Assembly: GCF_009720745.1 (NCBI RefSeq)
Contig: NZ_WNKX01000016.1
Coordinates: 62,001-126,000, forward strand
Direction of reading: 5' to 3'
DNA length: 64,000 bases
DNA from: Massilia eburnea
GTDB lineage: Bacteria > Pseudomonadota > Gammaproteobacteria > Burkholderiales > Burkholderiaceae_D
The notes under the pieces: generated by a model
The model's input: only the letters and a program-made list of their open reading frames with translations
Database searches by the model: none
Told to the model about the DNA's origin: nothing
Program-made: the position numbers and the translations under genes
Part shown: in pieces, positions 43,227 through 52,240 of the stretch
Position numbering within the stretch: the first letter of the stretch is position 1
Layout: each line of letters begins with the position of its first letter

Positions 43227-44559
43227 CATTCGCCTGCGGCTGCTCAAATGGCTGATCGTGCCGGTGCTGCTGCTGAACCTGGCCGGCGTGGCACTGAACT
43301 ACGCCATCGCCTGGATCCCGGCCCAGATCGCCTTTGACCAGTCGCTCTCCGATGCCGCCACCATGCTGGGCGCGCGGGTAGGCGAGAGCGACGGCCGCCT
43401 GGTCCTGGATCTGCCGCAGATGGCGGAGTACGCCTTGCGCGACGACGACCTGGACCGGGTGTATTTTTCCGTACGCGACGGGCAGGGGCGCCTGGTGGCG
43501 GGCGATCTGGAACTGCCCGTGCTGCCGGCGCGCGCCGCGGCCCCGGCCACCGACGGCGTGGTCAACGGCGAAGCGGTGCGCATGGTGGCGCAGCCGGTGC
43601 TGGTGGGGCAGCAGCAGGGCCTGGTGATCGTGGCCAAGACGCTGCGCAAGCGCGGTCAGGCGCGGGCCGCCATTTTGCGCGCCATGCTGCCGCTGGCGGC
43701 GCTGTTCACGCTGGCTTCGGTCGGCTTTGTCTGGTTCTCGGTGAGCGGCGGCCTGTCGCCGTTGAACCGGGTGCGCACCGGTATCCAGGCACGCAGTTCC
43801 GACGACCTGTCGCCGATCGCCTCGGCCGAGGTGCCGCTGGAAGTGAAGCCGGTGGTGCATGCCTTCAATGGCTTGCTGGAGCGCGTGCGCGAAGGCGCCC
43901 AGGCGCAGCAAGACTTCCTGGCCAATGTGGCGCACCAGCTGCGCACGCCCCTGGCCGGCCTGCGCACCCAGATCGAGCTGCTGTCGGCGCAGGAATGCAA
44001 GCCGGAGGCCGCCTCATCGCTGGCGATGATGCGGGACTCCACCGAACGCATGATCCGCCAGGTCAACCAGCTGCTGTCGTTCGCGCGCGCCGAACCGGGC
44101 CCGCTGCGCAAGACGCATATGGAGCCGCTGGCGCTGGACCAGTTGCTGGAGGAGTCGATCCAGCATTTCGTCGAGCAGGCGCTGCGCAAGGATATCGACC
44201 TGGGCTTCGACCTGCAGCCGACCATGGTGCAGGGCGACCGCTTCCTCTTGCGCGACCTGGTCGACAACCTGGTCGACAATGCAATCCGCTACACGCCGCC
44301 CAAGGGCACGGTGACGGTCAGCTGCTTCCCCCACCTCGATGGCGGCATGCTGACGGTGGAAGACTCCGGCCCCGGCATCGCGCCGGCCAAGCGCAGCGCC
44401 GTGTTCAAGCGCTTCCAGCGCCTCGATTCCAAGACCACGGGCAGTGGCCTGGGGCTGGCCATCGTGCGCGATATCGCCGTTGCCCACGGCGCCAGCGTGG
44501 CGATCGATACCCCTGCCAGCGGGCAGGGTGCGTTGTTTTCTGTGTATTTCCCCGCATAA
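43219..44559 (+). CDS. Sensor histidine kinase (QseC/TctE type)
   Basis: 446 residues from ATG at 43219, which overlaps the regulator's last codons. Membrane segment 1 (about 8-30, LLKWLIVPVLLLNLAGVALN), a short periplasmic TctE/2CSK-N-like domain, membrane segment 2 (about 150-172), then HAMP, HisKA (QDFLANVAHQLRTPLAGLR; phospho-His), N box (DLVDNLVDNAIRYTP) and ATP-binding G boxes. It forms a two-component pair with the regulator. It is upstream of the second minor-pilin operon, with a 97-bp gap, so it may control pilus genes or carbon-source uptake (inference). Confidence 0.94.
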   Translation: MGSIRLRLLKWLIVPVLLLNLAGVALNYAIAWIPAQIAFDQSLSDAATMLGARVGESDGRLVLDLPQMAEYALRDDDLDRVYFSVRDGQGRLVAGDLELPVLPARAAAPATDGVVNGEAVRMVAQPVLVGQQQGLVIVAKTLRKRGQARAAILRAMLPLAALFTLASVGFVWFSVSGGLSPLNRVRTGIQARSSDDLSPIASAEVPLEVKPVVHAFNGLLERVREGAQAQQDFLANVAHQLRTPLAGLRTQIELLSAQECKPEAASSLAMMRDSTERMIRQVNQLLSFARAEPGPLRKTHMEPLALDQLLEESIQHFVEQALRKDIDLGFDLQPTMVQGDRFLLRDLVDNLVDNAIRYTPPKGTVTVSCFPHLDGGMLTVEDSGPGIAPAKRSAVFKRFQRLDSKTTGSGLGLAIVRDIAVAHGASVAIDTPASGQGALFSVYFPA

Positions 44560-44656
44560 ATTTGCTGCTGTCAGCTTTTCGTCAGGTTTCCCTCAGGTAA
44601 CTGCAAGCTTCCTTGTCTAGACTTGCATTATCGGTAATCTGACTTGGAGTAATGAA

Positions 44657-45112
44657 ATGGAGCAGCACAATTCCGGCGTGGCGCGACAGGCGGGCGTAAC
44701 GCTGATTGAACTGATGGTATCGCTGGTGATCATCGCGATCCTGAGCGCAGCGGCGCTGCCGGCCTACAACGATTACGTCAAGCGCGGCAAGATCCCCCAA
44801 GCCACCAGCAACCTGTCTTCCATGCGCGTCAAGATGGAGCAGTATTTCCAGGACAACCGGAGCTATCCGAGCGCCTGTACCGCCGCGGCCGGCATGCCGC
44901 TGCCAGCGGCGGACGATTTCACCTATAGCTGCACCCTGACCGCCACCACCTTCACGGTGCAGGCCCAGGGCAGCGGCTCGATGAGCGACTTCATTTACAC
45001 CATCGACGAGTCGAACAACAAGCGCACCACGAAGCTGCCGCCTGCCTGGGGCAGCGCATCGGCCGCCAGCCCGATCGGCTGCTGGGTGCGCAAGAAGGGC
45101 GGCGCATGTTAA
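44657..45112 (+). CDS. pilE: Type IV pilin-like protein PilE (operon 2)
   Basis: 151 residues. Leader MEQHNSGVARQAG is cleaved before VTLIELMVSLVIIAILSAAA (Glu5 present). C-terminal cysteines (CWVRKKGGAC) are present, unlike the copy in operon 1. It heads the second pilE-fimT-pilV-pilW-pilX-pilY1 set, 97 bp after the sensor kinase. TTGGAG is the probable ribosome site. Overlaps the next gene by 7 bases. Confidence 0.9.
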   Translation: MEQHNSGVARQAGVTLIELMVSLVIIAILSAAALPAYNDYVKRGKIPQATSNLSSMRVKMEQYFQDNRSYPSACTAAAGMPLPAADDFTYSCTLTATTFTVQAQGSGSMSDFIYTIDESNNKRTTKLPPAWGSASAASPIGCWVRKKGGAC

Positions 45113-45702
45113 GCCGGCGCCAGGGCGGCGTGACGCTGCTTGAGCTGATGCTCGGGATCGTGCTGATGGCGCTGCTGCTCGCCATGGGCGTACCATCCTT
45201 CAGCTCCTGGATCCGCGATACGCACAACCGTACGGCAGCGGAATCCGTGCTGAACGGCCTGCAGCTGGCCCGCAACGAAGCTGTGCGCCGCAATACCGTG
45301 GTGCGCTTCAGCCTGACCGACCAGGGCGGAACCGTGGCCTGGAATGTCGGCTGCGTGGCGGCGACTACCACTTGTCCGGCCACGATCCAGTCTCGCCCGG
45401 CCGCCGAAGGCAGCGACCAGGCCCGTATTGGCGTCAGCACTACGGCGATTCCGACGCCGATCCCGTCCGGGCAGTTCGACACTGCGCTGACGGCCGGCAG
45501 CGGGCTGCTGTCCGGCGTGAGCTTCGACGGGCTGGGGCGCGTCACCACGCCGGTGGCCGGCACCAATTTCACGCGCGCTGACATCGTCCATGCGACCAAC
45601 AGCAATGCGCGCCGTTACGTAGTAGTGGTGGGTACCGGCGGCCAGGTTCGCATGTGCGATCCGAAGCTGCCGTTCGCGACCAACCCGCAAGGTTGCAGCT
45701 AA
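45106..45702 (+). CDS. fimT: GspH/FimT-family minor pseudopilin (operon 2)
   Basis: 198 residues. Leader MLSRRQGG is cleaved before VTLLELMLGIVLMALLLAMG. The GspH block AESVLNGLQLARNEAVRRNT is followed by a longer globular domain than in operon 1 (about 150 versus 100 residues), with cysteines CVAATTTCP. Start overlaps pilE (ATGTTAA), indicating coupled translation. Confidence 0.9.
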   Translation: MLSRRQGGVTLLELMLGIVLMALLLAMGVPSFSSWIRDTHNRTAAESVLNGLQLARNEAVRRNTVVRFSLTDQGGTVAWNVGCVAATTTCPATIQSRPAAEGSDQARIGVSTTAIPTPIPSGQFDTALTAGSGLLSGVSFDGLGRVTTPVAGTNFTRADIVHATNSNARRYVVVVGTGGQVRMCDPKLPFATNPQGCS

Positions 45703-45712
45703 GGGGATGCAA

Positions 45713-46093
45713 ATGAAATCAATCAGCACATTGCGTAAGCAGGGCGGCGTGGTGCTGCTCGAAGGCCTGATCGCGATGACGATTTTCGCCTTCGGCGTGC
45801 TGGCCATCGTCGGCATGCAGGCGGCTACCTCGCGTGCGGCGGGCGATGCCAAGTACCGTGTCGATGCGAGTTTCCTGGTCAACCAGTCGCTTGGCTTGAT
45901 CTGGGCCGACCGCGCCAATGCAAACTCCTACGCGGTAAGCAACCAGGTGATCGCTTCGCTGCCGAATGGCAAGCGCACCATTGCCGTGACCCAGACCGCG
46001 ACCGACACCCAGGTGACGGTCACCGTGACCTGGCAACTGCCGGGTGAAAGCACCGTGCACAGCCATTCGAGCTTTACGCGCATCAATGGCTAA
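45713..46093 (+). CDS. pilV: Type IV pilus minor pilin PilV (operon 2)
   Basis: 126 residues from MKSISTLRKQGG, cleaved before VVLLEGLIAMTIFAFGVLAI. The start at 45713 is preferred over 45707 because AAGGGG lies 6 bases upstream of it and directly abuts the other ATG. It is shorter than PilV of operon 1 (191 residues) and has no cysteines. Confidence 0.88.
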   Translation: MKSISTLRKQGGVVLLEGLIAMTIFAFGVLAIVGMQAATSRAAGDAKYRVDASFLVNQSLGLIWADRANANSYAVSNQVIASLPNGKRTIAVTQTATDTQVTVTVTWQLPGESTVHSHSSFTRING

Positions 46094-46109
46094 CAAGAGA
46101 GGATATTCA

Positions 46110-47237
46110 ATGCGCGCGCATGAAAAAGGCTTCGGCCTGGTCGAAATCATGGTGGGCCTGGGCATCGGCATGCTGGCCATGGTCGTCGTGATGGAGGTAT
46201 ACAGTCAGTCGGAAGCGCGCAAGCGCACCACCACCAGCGGCGGCGACGCCCAGAGCAATGGCGCCATTGCGCTGACCATGATCGAGCGCGATGTGCGCAA
46301 CGCCGGCTGGGGCATGGACATCACGCAATATGCCAACTGTGCCACTACCTACACCTACTGCGATGGCAGCGCGGCTTGCGGCGGGACCGGGACAGCCGGT
46401 CCGCTGGGCGGATTCAACCTGGCATCGGTCGTGATCGCCGATGGCGGCACCACCGGTCCGGATGCGATTTCGGCCCAGTATTTTGCCGATCCCAACCTGG
46501 GCACTTTCCGCCTGCCGGCGAGTACCAAGCTGCGCAGCACCATGCCGCAGTCTTCGTCCGAGCTGAACGTTGCCAGCACCTCCGGCTGCCAGGACGGCTA
46601 CCTGGCGCTGGTGTCGCAGGGCAGCACCTGCACGCTGATGCAAGTGACGCAAGTCCAGGGCCAGGCGCTGAAGATCCAGCACAATCCCGGCGGCAGCGGC
46701 ATTTACAACCCGCCGGCAAGCTACCAGAACGACAATAACTGGCCGGCCTACACCGTGGGCGCTACGCTGTCCTGCTTCGCCCAGCCGGCAAGTGCCGCGC
46801 AATTCCAGCGCAGCTACAGCATCAATAGCAGCCGGCGCCAATTGCTGCGTTCGGACAACTCAACCGCCACTGCGGCCGCCAATGAAGTGGTGGCGCCGGA
46901 AATCGTCGACCTGCAAGCCGAGTATGGCATTGCGAACGCCGGCAGCCAGAACGTCAATGCCTGGGTCCCGGCCAGCGGAACCACCTGGGCCAATCCTTCG
47001 GCGGCGAACCGCAACCGGATCAAGGCCGTGCGCATCGCGCTGGTGGCGCGCAGTGCCCAATATGAAAAGCCGGCTGCGGGTGCGACCTGCAGCACCACCA
47101 CGCAAACCATGGTGAACGGCTGGTCGACCTGGGCCACCTTCAACGCCAGTACTTACTCGAGCGACTGGCAATGCTACCGCTACAAGGTATTCGAAACGAT
47201 TGTGCCCTTGCGCAATGTCATGTGGGGGAATATATGA
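46110..47237 (+). CDS. pilW: Type IV pilus minor pilin PilW (operon 2)
   Basis: 375 residues from MRAHEKG, cleaved before FGLVEIMVGLGIGMLAMVVV. The ribosome site AGAGAGG is 9 bases upstream. The large globular domain has cysteines CATTYTYCDGSAACGG. The next gene starts at its stop codon (ATGA). The frame is open further upstream to 46044 inside pilV and is not used. Confidence 0.9.
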   Translation: MRAHEKGFGLVEIMVGLGIGMLAMVVVMEVYSQSEARKRTTTSGGDAQSNGAIALTMIERDVRNAGWGMDITQYANCATTYTYCDGSAACGGTGTAGPLGGFNLASVVIADGGTTGPDAISAQYFADPNLGTFRLPASTKLRSTMPQSSSELNVASTSGCQDGYLALVSQGSTCTLMQVTQVQGQALKIQHNPGGSGIYNPPASYQNDNNWPAYTVGATLSCFAQPASAAQFQRSYSINSSRRQLLRSDNSTATAAANEVVAPEIVDLQAEYGIANAGSQNVNAWVPASGTTWANPSAANRNRIKAVRIALVARSAQYEKPAAGATCSTTTQTMVNGWSTWATFNASTYSSDWQCYRYKVFETIVPLRNVMWGNI

Positions 47238-47827
47238 GCATCCGTAAGCAGGGCGGTGTCGTGCTGCCCATCACACTGATCGTACTGGTGGCGATGACGC
47301 TCGCTGCCGTTGCCATGATGCGTTCGCTCGATACGTCCAGCGTTATCGCCGGCAACCTGGCCTTCCGCCAGAGCGCCACCGCCAGCGGCGACAACGGCGT
47401 GGAGGCTGCCATTACCTGGCTGAGGGCCAATACCGGCGCTCTGAACCAGGACAGCCCGGCCAACGGCTATTACGCGACGCGCCAGGACGCGCTCGACATG
47501 ACCGGCAACCGCTCCGCCGCCACCAACGACAACCTCAACTGGGGCAGCGCTTCGGCGGTGAAGACCTTGACGGTGGACAGTGCCGGCAACCAGGTGGCCT
47601 ACGTGATCCACCGCATGTGCGATAGCGCCGGGCCGCTCAATTCCTCCACCTGCTCCACCCAGCAGGGCATCAAGGAAGGCAGCAGCAAGGGCTCCTCGCG
47701 CCAGATGCAGTCCTACCAGGAAGGCGCATGGGACGATGTGTCGAATCGCGGCTACTACCGAATCACGGCGCGGGTCACCGGGCCAAGAAATACCACCAGC
47801 TACGTCCAAGCTGTGGTCGTCATTTAA
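47234..47827 (+). CDS. pilX: Type IV pilus minor pilin PilX (operon 2)
   Basis: 197 residues from MSIRKQGG, cleaved before VVLPITLIVLVAMTLAAVAM; no Glu5, as expected of PilX. The start overlaps the pilW stop as ATGA. The C-terminal half has cysteines (HRMCDSAGPLNSSTCS) and a YYRITARVTGP closing strand typical of PilX/PilAC C-terminal segments. pilY1 follows after 15 bp. Confidence 0.9.
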   Translation: MSIRKQGGVVLPITLIVLVAMTLAAVAMMRSLDTSSVIAGNLAFRQSATASGDNGVEAAITWLRANTGALNQDSPANGYYATRQDALDMTGNRSAATNDNLNWGSASAVKTLTVDSAGNQVAYVIHRMCDSAGPLNSSTCSTQQGIKEGSSKGSSRQMQSYQEGAWDDVSNRGYYRITARVTGPRNTTSYVQAVVVI

Positions 47828-47842
47828 CGCAGGAGAAATCAC

Positions 47843-50800
47843 ATGGACTGGACTCATTTGCCACAGGCAGGCCTGCGTGCCGTGCTGGCATCGCTCGGCT
47901 TGACCCTGTTGCTGGCATTGCAGCCGGCTACAGCCAGCCCCACCGAGCTGGCGGACCTTCCGCTCGCCAATTCGTCGACGGCGAATATTCTGCCGAACAT
48001 CATGATGGACATCGACAATTCGGGCAGCATGCAATGGACCTACATGCCCGACTATGTACGCTATCAATCCGGCGGCGGCGGCTGGGCCTACCTTTGCCGC
48101 GGAAATGATGACGACGAGAACCTGGTGGTCTGCGAACCCGGCGATCCGCCATTCTTTGCCAGCGCGTTCAACGGCTTGTACTACAACCCGGCGATCCGCT
48201 ACATGTGGCCGGTGCAAGCCGACGGCACGCGCCTGCCTGACCGCACCTCCAGCCACAACACGTCGTACGTCTCGCCTTGGGGCGCAGTGCCGAGCGATGG
48301 CTACGGCATCCAGCGCATTGAGGATAGCAGCGACCAGGCGCCAAGCTTCGAACCCTGCTACCCGGTGGCGGTCGGCGGCGACTGCACCCGCCTGGACAGC
48401 GATGCCACCATCGACCTGGTGAACGGCTATCCTGAGCGGGTCTGGTGCGATGGCACGTCGAAGAAGGCGACTTGCGTGTCCGCGCTGGACTCCAGCAATG
48501 TCTACCGCTACCCGAACAGCACTTACAAGTACTTGAAGGTCAAAAGGGGCGCTCCGTATTACTACAACGTGAGTGTGGAGTGGTGCAACAAGCAGGCCAG
48601 CAAGTCGCCGAACACGAACTTCGGCAAGGCGGGCACTTGCCAGGCCAAGAAGACCGACACTTACCAATATGTGCGTTACTACAATTGGTCCCGGGTCGAC
48701 ATCGTGTCGGGAACGACTTTCCCGGCCAAGGCGCCGACCCGTACCGATTGCGCCGGCACGATCTGCACGTATGCGGAAGAAATGGCGAACTTCGCCACCT
48801 GGTATGCGTGGTACCGCACCCGCACCCAGATGACCAAGAGCTCGATCGGGCTGGCATTCAAGGACGTGCGCGGCCTGCCGGTGGATTCCGACCCGAACGA
48901 TTTCAGCTTCACGCATGCGCGCGTTGGATTCACCACCATCAACAACCCCGCGGCGCTCAAGCTGAACATTCAACCTTTCGACAGCAGCCAGAAGGGTTCG
49001 TTCTATACCAACCTGTATGCCTTCAACCCGAATGGCGGCACACCGCTGCGCGGTTCGCTTAAGTCGCTGGGTGAAATGTATGCGGGCAACACTTCCGTGT
49101 ACGCTGATCCGGTGCAGTATTCCTGCCAGAAGAATTTCACGATCATGGCGACCGACGGCTATTGGAATGATGATAATTTCAAGATGGCCGACCAGGATGG
49201 CGATCCGGACACGGTCACCAAGCCATCGTACGACAAGCTGGCCACTGCCGATACGCTGGCCGACGTGGCCTACTATTACTACCACACGGACTTGCGCACC
49301 AACTGCAGCCGGACCTCAGCTGACCTGTGCACTGACAATGTCGCGCCATCGGGTTCGAACCCGGATGTGGACGACGTCGCCAAGCACCAGCACATGACGA
49401 CCTTCACCATTGGTCTCGGAGTGGACGGTACGCTGGATTACGATCCTAACTACAAGACCAGCAAGTCCGGCGACTATTTCGATATCAAGCAGGGCGTGTT
49501 GAACTGGCCGGCGCCATCGGCGAATGCGCCCGAAACGATCGACGACCTCTGGCACGCGGCGGTCAACGGCCGTGGCACGTATTTCAGCGCCCAGAACCCG
49601 GCATCGCTGGTCAGCGGCTTGCGCACTGCGCTCCGGAGTATCGACAGCGTGACCGGCGCCGGCGCTGCGGCGGCCACCAGTAACCTGCAGCCGACTTCCG
49701 GCGACAACGGCTTCTTCATGGCGACTTACCGCACCGTGAAGTGGGACGGCGAAGTCAGCGCCTATACCCAGGACCTGGAAACCGGCGTTCTGTCGGATGC
49801 CCCGGTTTGGCAGGCGGGCGCGCTGCTGCAGCAAAAGATCGCCACGTCCGGCGACAGCGATACGCGGGTCATCTATACCGCCAATGGCAGCAACGGTTCC
49901 ATGACGCGCACCTTGTTCAAAAGCGGCACCGGCGGCATGACTTCGGCACAGCTGGCCTTGTTTGACGCCCGCCGGTTGAGCCAGGCCAGCGGCTGGACCA
50001 CGAGCCAGACTCAGGCGGCGACCGCAGATTCCCTGGTCAATTACTTGCGCGGCCAGGACCGCAACGAAGACCAGGACCGCGACCAGACTTACGGTACCTA
50101 CCAGCGCCTCTACCGCGACCGCGAGAAGGTGCTGGGCGATATCGTGCACGCGCAGCCGGTGTACGTGAAAGCGCCGCCTTACGACTATGACGATGGCTAC
50201 GCCACCTTCAAGGCCAACAATGCCGAGCGCGCCGCCATGCTGTACGTCGCATCCAACGATGGCATGCTGCACGCCTTCGACGCCACGACTGGGCAGGAGA
50301 GCTGGGCCTTTGTTCCGCCCCAGGTCCTGCCCGACCTGTGGCGCCTGGCTGATATCAACTATTCCAACAGCCACCGCTACTATCTCGACGGCCCGGTGTC
50401 GGTGACCGATGCGAAGGTGGGCAATACCTGGAAGACAGTCCTGATCGGCGCCCTGGGCAAGGGCGGCCGCGGCTATTACGCGCTGGACGTGACCAACCCT
50501 GCCTCGCCGCAAATGCTGTGGGAATTCACTGCGGCCAACAACGCCAATGTCGGCTATAGCTATGGCACGCCGTTCATCACCAAGCGCAGTGACGGGACTT
50601 GGGTCGCCGTGGTCACTTCGGGCTATAACAATATTCCGGAAGGCACCAAGTACGCCACGGCGGACGGGGGCGGCTATGTCTTCGTGCTGAGCCTGGTGGA
50701 CGGACATGTGCTGTCGACCATTGCGGCCGGCAGCCCGTCGACGACTTCGCCGAGCGGCTTGTCGCGCCTGAACCTGATGACGGTCGATTTCAGCACCAAC

Positions 50801-51571
50801 AACACGGCAGTGGTCGCCTACGGTGGTGACTTGAACGGCGTCATGTGGCGCTTCAACCTGAATACGGGGACGGCAACCAAGCTGGCAGACCTTGGCAGCG
50901 GCAAGCCGATCACCTCGGCCCCGGAAGTTGGTGAAATCACCTACGCGAACACCAAGTACCGCGGCGTGTTCTTCGGTACCGGCCGCTACCTGGGCTCCGG
51001 CGACCTGAGCAGCACTGCCGCGCAGACCCTGTACGGCATCAAGGATACCGGCAGCAATACGGTGGATGATCCGGCTACCCAGCTGGTACAGCAGACTGTC
51101 ACCACGACGGGCGGCAGCCGCAGCATTACATCCAACGTCGTGCCTTGGAATACCAAGTCGGGCTGGTACGTGAATTTGCCGGACAGTGGCGAGCGTGCGA
51201 CCGCCGAACCGGAGCTGTTCTTTGGCACCTTGTTGTTCACCACCACGGTTCCTTCGGTCTCGGCCTGTCAGCCAGGCGGTTATGGCTGGCTGTACGCGAT
51301 CGACTTCATGACCGGCGGCGATCTGACCAAGGGGCTGGTGGAGGGCGGTACTGGGACGGGCGGTTCCGGGACGAGTGTGCCTCGTAAATTGCCGGCGGGC
51401 GTATTGCTGACCCACCCGCCAGTGGGTCCACCACCGCCAACGCGCCTGGATACGCCGATCATCCACGTGGTGACCGCGGACGGCAGCAAGCCGCCGCCGC
51501 AGGAGCTGCCGATTGGCGATGATGGCTCGTCGCAGCCCAAGCGGGTTCTGTGGCGCGAGCTGACCAACTGA
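47843..51571 (+). CDS. pilY1: Type IV pilus tip-associated protein PilY1 (copy 2)
   Basis: 1242 residues with signal peptide (LLLALQPATA). The N-terminal vWA-like part has an intact MIDAS D58-x-S60-G-S62 (IDNSGSM). The C-terminal beta-propeller is recognised from DGMLHAFDATTGQESWAFVP and YALDVTNPASPQMLWEF. The calcium loop of the family is lost here: D982-F-S-T-N-N-T-A-V, followed by AYGGDLNGVMWRF. Copy 1 has the reverse state (loop intact, MIDAS altered). It is the last pilin-operon gene before a TonB-like gene. Role: pilus priming, tip adhesion, possibly mechanosensing. Confidence 0.93.
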   Translation: MDWTHLPQAGLRAVLASLGLTLLLALQPATASPTELADLPLANSSTANILPNIMMDIDNSGSMQWTYMPDYVRYQSGGGGWAYLCRGNDDDENLVVCEPGDPPFFASAFNGLYYNPAIRYMWPVQADGTRLPDRTSSHNTSYVSPWGAVPSDGYGIQRIEDSSDQAPSFEPCYPVAVGGDCTRLDSDATIDLVNGYPERVWCDGTSKKATCVSALDSSNVYRYPNSTYKYLKVKRGAPYYYNVSVEWCNKQASKSPNTNFGKAGTCQAKKTDTYQYVRYYNWSRVDIVSGTTFPAKAPTRTDCAGTICTYAEEMANFATWYAWYRTRTQMTKSSIGLAFKDVRGLPVDSDPNDFSFTHARVGFTTINNPAALKLNIQPFDSSQKGSFYTNLYAFNPNGGTPLRGSLKSLGEMYAGNTSVYADPVQYSCQKNFTIMATDGYWNDDNFKMADQDGDPDTVTKPSYDKLATADTLADVAYYYYHTDLRTNCSRTSADLCTDNVAPSGSNPDVDDVAKHQHMTTFTIGLGVDGTLDYDPNYKTSKSGDYFDIKQGVLNWPAPSANAPETIDDLWHAAVNGRGTYFSAQNPASLVSGLRTALRSIDSVTGAGAAAATSNLQPTSGDNGFFMATYRTVKWDGEVSAYTQDLETGVLSDAPVWQAGALLQQKIATSGDSDTRVIYTANGSNGSMTRTLFKSGTGGMTSAQLALFDARRLSQASGWTTSQTQAATADSLVNYLRGQDRNEDQDRDQTYGTYQRLYRDREKVLGDIVHAQPVYVKAPPYDYDDGYATFKANNAERAAMLYVASNDGMLHAFDATTGQESWAFVPPQVLPDLWRLADINYSNSHRYYLDGPVSVTDAKVGNTWKTVLIGALGKGGRGYYALDVTNPASPQMLWEFTAANNANVGYSYGTPFITKRSDGTWVAVVTSGYNNIPEGTKYATADGGGYVFVLSLVDGHVLSTIAAGSPSTTSPSGLSRLNLMTVDFSTNNTAVVAYGGDLNGVMWRFNLNTGTATKLADLGSGKPITSAPEVGEITYANTKYRGVFFGTGRYLGSGDLSSTAAQTLYGIKDTGSNTVDDPATQLVQQTVTTTGGSRSITSNVVPWNTKSGWYVNLPDSGERATAEPELFFGTLLFTTTVPSVSACQPGGYGWLYAIDFMTGGDLTKGLVEGGTGTGGSGTSVPRKLPAGVLLTHPPVGPPPPTRLDTPIIHVVTADGSKPPPQELPIGDDGSSQPKRVLWRELTN

Positions 51572-51578
51572 TGCGGCA

Positions 51579-52184
51579 ATGATGGTGCCCCGCTCACGTC
51601 CATGGCCGGCGCTGCTGATTTCGGCGCTGGTGCACCTTGCCGTTGCGCTGCTTCTGCTCGGCCGCCCTGGCGGCCCGGCGGGCGGCAACGGCAGGGTGGT
51701 GCAGCCGGGCCCCGTCATGCTGGTGCACCTGGTTGCGGCCAGCCCGGCGCCAACGCAGCTGCGGGCCGAGCAGCCTGAAATCGCTGAAGTGCAGCAGCCG
51801 GCGCCTGCCGCTGTGGCCAGCGAGGCCGAGCCTGACAAGGCAGAGGCTGAGACGGTTGCGGCAGTCGACGCCAAGCCTGCCGAGCAGCCCTATATTGACG
51901 CCGCAGCCATGACGCGGCAGCCGGAAGTTGTCTTCGGCCTGGTCTCTGATACCTTGCTGATCGTACCTGGACTGAAGGCGCAAGGCGTTGCGCTGCAAGT
52001 CTGGATCAACGAAGAAGGTGGCGTTGACCGCGTCGAGCTGGATTCCCAAATGTCGGAAGAAGACCAGCAACTGCTGCTGGCAGAGTTCGTGAAGGTACGC
52101 TTCTCGCCCGGACGCGTTGGCCGCCTGCCGGTGCGCAGCCATATCTCGATGCAAATCCTTGTCGATAACGCCATTCGGGCGTGA
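51579..52184 (+). CDS. TonB-like energy-transducer-type protein
   Basis: 201 residues. A single N-terminal membrane helix (about 9-26) carries the SxxxH motif of TonB proteins (LLISALVHLAVALLLL), followed by an Ala/Pro/Glu-rich linker (about 60-115) and a C-terminal alpha/beta TonB-like domain (GVALQVWINEEGGVDRVELD, ending MQILVDNAI). No exbB/exbD is nearby. It begins 7 bp after pilY1 in the same direction, so it is probably co-transcribed with the pilin operon. Its link to pili is unknown. Two adjacent ATG codons are possible starts. Confidence 0.75.
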   Translation: MMVPRSRPWPALLISALVHLAVALLLLGRPGGPAGGNGRVVQPGPVMLVHLVAASPAPTQLRAEQPEIAEVQQPAPAAVASEAEPDKAEAETVAAVDAKPAEQPYIDAAAMTRQPEVVFGLVSDTLLIVPGLKAQGVALQVWINEEGGVDRVELDSQMSEEDQQLLLAEFVKVRFSPGRVGRLPVRSHISMQILVDNAIRA

Positions 52185-52240
52185 GGTCATACATGGTAAA
52201 ATAGCGGGTTTTCCGTCTGCGCCAACCGCTGGCTGCCATC

